64,000 nt of DNA from Actinacidiphila oryziradicis (GTDB lineage: Bacteria; Actinomycetota; Actinomycetes; Streptomycetales; Streptomycetaceae): assembly GCF_005047355.1 (NCBI RefSeq), contig NZ_SUMC01000002.1:266769-330768 (forward strand), written 5' to 3'. Within the stretch, counting starts at the first letter, position 1. The number at the start of each line of letters is the position of its first letter. Below, one piece after another: positions 61,797 through 64,000 of this stretch. Under the pieces are notes generated by a model. The model was not told the DNA's origin. It worked only from the letters and a program-made list of their open reading frames with translations, and searched no databases. A program made the position numbers and the translations under genes.

Positions 61797-62979
61797 GGCC
61801 GACACCGTACCGGGCCGGCTCCGCCGCGAACGAGCGGGCGTAGCGCAGTGTGACGAGCACCAGCAGCATCGGCACGACCATCGCCCCGCGATAACTCCAC
61901 GCATCGCCCAGGCCGCCCACCAGCGGCGACCCGACCAGGAAGCCGACGTAATTGAAAATGTTCAGCCGCGCGATCGCCGTGTCGGACGCCCCCGGGAAGA
62001 GCCGCCCCGCCGCCGCGAACGTCTGCGGCACGATCACGCACAGCCCGAAGCCCAGCATCGTGAAGCCCAGCATCCCCACCCACGCCCCCGGCGCCACCGC
62101 CACCACCGCGAAGCCGCCCGCCGCCAGCACCGTCCCCACCCGTACCACGGCCACCGCGCCGAACCGCCGGACCCCGAAGTCACCGAGCGACCGGCCGATG
62201 AGGGTCGTGACCATGTAGACGTTGTACGGGACCGTCGACAGCTGCTCGGAGCTGTGCAGGGTGTCCTTGAGATACTTCGCGCCCCAGTTGGAGACGGTCG
62301 AGTCGCCGATGTACGCGAAGGCCATCACCAGGCAGAGCGGCATCAGCAGCTTCATCACGACAGGCGGCGCCTCAGCGGCCTCGGCGGCCGGCACCGCCTC
62401 CTGGTCGACGTACCAACGGCTCGCCACCAGCACCAGCGGGATCACCACCACGATCACCGGCGAGTACAGCACCAGCAGCGACAGATGCCAGTGCGCCCCC
62501 ACCCACGCCAGCGACGCCCCGAGTATCCCGCCCAGGCTGTACGCCGCGTGAAAGCCGAGCATGATGCTCCGCCCGTACGTCCGCTGCAGGCTCACCCCCA
62601 GCATGTTCATCGACGCGTCCAGCCCGCCGACACACACCCCGAACACCGCCAGCGCCGCCGCCAACTGCCACAGCGCGTTCCCGGCCCCCGCCGCCAGCAG
62701 CGCCAAATACAGCACCGGCTGCACCCAGCGCAGCACCACGCTCGGCCGAACCCGGCGTACTAAGTGCTCCGTCGCCAGACTGCCCGCGCCGGCCAGCACC
62801 GGCACGGCCGCGAGAAAAGCCGGCAGCAGCGCGTCACTGACGCCGTAGCGGTCCTGCAGAGCGGGAATCCTCGTTACAAGCAGAGCGAACGCTGTGCCCT
62901 GAGCAAAGAAACTGACGGCCAGCGAGGCCCGTCCGTGCCGCAGGCGGGTGTCGGATTGGGCAGATATGGCAGCGTCCAT
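61747..62979 (-). CDS. MFS transporter
   Basis: 410 residues from ATG 62979, with AAGGAG upstream. About twelve membrane helices (ASLAVSFFAQGTAFALLVTR, LPAFLAAVPVLAGAGSLATE, LLVLYSPVIVVVIPLVLVAS, FTMLGFGLCVIVPQTFAAAG). The charged C-terminus (GVGHERPRTADVGRAGNEL) is the overlap with the deacetylase gene. Substrate unknown; similar to FucP-like/YfkF-type MFS with GGLDASMNMLGVSLQ, which many unannotated exporters share. Confidence 0.85.
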   Translation of the reverse strand: MDAAISAQSDTRLRHGRASLAVSFFAQGTAFALLVTRIPALQDRYGVSDALLPAFLAAVPVLAGAGSLATEHLVRRVRPSVVLRWVQPVLYLALLAAGAGNALWQLAAALAVFGVCVGGLDASMNMLGVSLQRTYGRSIMLGFHAAYSLGGILGASLAWVGAHWHLSLLVLYSPVIVVVIPLVLVASRWYVDQEAVPAAEAAEAPPVVMKLLMPLCLVMAFAYIGDSTVSNWGAKYLKDTLHSSEQLSTVPYNVYMVTTLIGRSLGDFGVRRFGAVAVVRVGTVLAAGGFAVVAVAPGAWVGMLGFTMLGFGLCVIVPQTFAAAGRLFPGASDTAIARLNIFNYVGFLVGSPLVGGLGDAWSYRGAMVVPMLLVLVTLRYARSFAAEPARYGVGHERPRTADVGRAGNEL

Positions 62980-63147
62980 CCCAGCTCCTTGCTCGCCTGA
63001 GGATCTGCCTTCGGGCAGCGGTCAGGGCTTGGCCGTCATGAGGTTCTTCCGAGCCGGGTGAGAAGCCCCTTCGGGGAGGAGTCACGAGCGAGCAGCGTAG
63101 GGGCTTGCATACGCAGTTGGGTAGGGCGCTGAGATCAATCTTCGGTC

Positions 63148-63795
63148 TCAACGCAGAAGCAGGCCCGGCAGTTCGGACATCTCACCGAACAGACCATTCG
63201 CCGGGCCCAGCTTCGCCTCCGGTGTCATCGCCGTGAAGCCGTACACATCCATCCCGGCCGCGCGCGCCGCCTGCGCGCCCAGCGGGCTGTCCTCCACCAC
63301 CGCACAGCGGTGCGCCTCGAAGCCCATCGCCCCGGCCGCGTGCAGAAATAGGTCCGGTGCCGGCTTCCCACGGCCGACATCCTGGGAACTGAAGATCCGC
63401 TCCTCCCCGAAGCGTTCGTACAGCCCGGTCGTGCGGAGCGCGACCCGGATCCGCTCATGGCTCCCCGAGGACGCGACGCAGTACGGGATGCCGTCGGCAT
63501 CCAACTTCTCCAGCGCCTCGGCGACTCCGGCGACAGGCCGAAGGTCACGGCGGAACGCCTCGAAGACCCGTTGGTGGAGCGTTTCGTCGAAGTCATCCGG
63601 CAGCCGCAGGCCGGAGCGCTCCAGCACCGTGTCGTGGACGCGGTGGAGGGCGGCGCCCATGTAGTCGCGAATGGAGTCCTCGTACGTGGTCGGGTGGCCG
63701 AGTTCGGTCAGATAATCCGCCAGGATCCGGTTGGAGATCGGCTCGCTGTCCACGAGGACGCCGTCGTTGTCGAAGATGATCAGGTCGTACCGCAT
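63148..63795 (-). CDS. HAD-superfamily phosphatase (subfamily IA)
   Basis: 215 residues. Motif I IIFDNDGVLVDSEPISNRIL, motif II PYCVASSGSHERIRVALRTT, motif III Lys and Asp in DVGRGKPAPDLFLHAAGAM and HRCAVVEDSPLGAQAARAAG. Similar to beta-phosphoglucomutase-like and YcjU-type enzymes; the first Asp-x-Asp is DND. Substrate not inferable. Lies next to the 5S rRNA terminator. Confidence 0.9.
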   Translation of the reverse strand: MRYDLIIFDNDGVLVDSEPISNRILADYLTELGHPTTYEDSIRDYMGAALHRVHDTVLERSGLRLPDDFDETLHQRVFEAFRRDLRPVAGVAEALEKLDADGIPYCVASSGSHERIRVALRTTGLYERFGEERIFSSQDVGRGKPAPDLFLHAAGAMGFEAHRCAVVEDSPLGAQAARAAGMDVYGFTAMTPEAKLGPANGLFGEMSELPGLLLR

Positions 63796-63840
63796 CAGAC
63801 CACTCTAAGCCGCAGGTATGACAGACGCGTCGGCGGACGC

Positions 63841-63875
63841 AGAAAAGCCCCCAGGCTCAGCCTGGGGGCTTTTCT
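63841..63875 (-). terminator. rRNA operon terminator
   Basis: A 16-bp perfect stem, AGAAAAGCCCCCAGGC / GCCTGGGGGCTTTTCT with a TCA loop, immediately after the 5S gene (9 bp). The A-run on one side and T-run on the other make it bidirectional, serving also the HAD phosphatase region. Confidence 0.9.
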
Positions 63876-63884
63876 ATAAAGGTT

Positions 63885-64000
63885 GTTCGGCGGCGTCCTA
63901 CTCTCCCACAGGGTCCCCCCTGCAGTACCATCGGCGCTGAAAGGCTTAGCTTCCGGGTTCGGAATGTAACCGGGCGTTTCCCTAACGCAATAACCACCGA
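63885..64000 (-). rRNA. 5S ribosomal RNA (5' end at window edge)
   Basis: Minus strand reads GGTGGTTATTGCGTTAGGGA then AACGCCCGGTTACATTCCGA, ACCCGGAAGCTAAGCC and GGTACTGCAGGGGGGACCC, ending in the terminal stem GGACGCCGCCGAAC. These are canonical actinobacterial 5S helices. It is complete or within a few bases of complete; the rest of the rRNA operon lies to the right of the window. Confidence 0.95.

Noticed and set aside
7838..63800. tRNA gene as insertion target or elsewhere in the window
   Set aside because: No cloverleaf with GGTTCGA-type T-loop was found near either att site or in the gaps examined.

Overview
The window is high-GC actinobacterial DNA that reads as a Streptomyces chromosome. 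The support is the pro-sigma factor BldN with its anti-sigma factor RsbN, a rex-hemA-hemC-hemD operon behind a Rex operator, a fused uroporphyrinogen methyltransferase/synthase, XRE-DUF397 and GAF-ANTAR gene pairs, frequent GTG/TTG starts and Streptomyces-type dispersed intergenic repeats. A 5S rRNA gene and an rRNA terminator close the right end.

Layout. 1-7.2 kb: minus-strand core block for cytochrome c maturation (ResB, CcdA, two tandem thioredoxin-like lipoproteins), a deacetylase-like lipoprotein, a histidine phosphatase and hemL. 7.4-17.3 kb: an integrative element bounded by 62-bp direct repeats that lie in the 3' end of a protein-coding gene. It carries a tyrosine recombinase, a five-gene operon (GHKL ATPase, unknown protein, radical-SAM/SPASM enzyme, 44-residue precursor-like peptide, APH-fold kinase), a divergent HTH-TPR regulator with a palindromic operator, a NUDIX hydrolase and an OLD-family nuclease. 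17.3-25 kb: decayed region with broken NUDIX, NmrA-like and DUF3152 genes, plus a MerR/sliding-clamp fusion, a mannosyltransferase, tandem GAF-ANTAR regulators, a STAS protein and a Tat/sortase substrate. 25-35 kb: a frameshifted membrane NACHT-WD40 protein, MarR/MFS pair, SDR and an XRE-DUF397 pair. 35-45 kb: rtcB, DUF3558-like lipoproteins, DUF2637 membrane protein, divergent lysS/argS, Uma2, and a Gly/Tyr/His-repeat secreted peptide. 45-64 kb: core tetrapyrrole genes (hemB, hemD, hemC, hemA, rex), exonuclease, glutaredoxin, HAD protein, bldN-rsbN, acyltransferase, epimerase, ribosomal protein bS22, a small excisionase-like DNA-binding protein, phosphatase, aroQ, a deacetylase, MFS, HAD phosphatase and 5S rRNA.

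How genes work together. hemL, hemA, hemC, hemD and hemB make tetrapyrrole from glutamyl-tRNA; ResB/CcdA and the thioredoxin-like proteins support attachment of haem to exported cytochromes c. Rex ties the hem operon to NADH/NAD+. bldN-rsbN form a sigma/anti-sigma pair for aerial development. The most novel-looking unit is the radical-SAM peptide cassette on the integrative element. Its peptide, maturase, kinase, regulator and operator look like a self-contained RiPP system, and I do not recognise the peptide as any named class.
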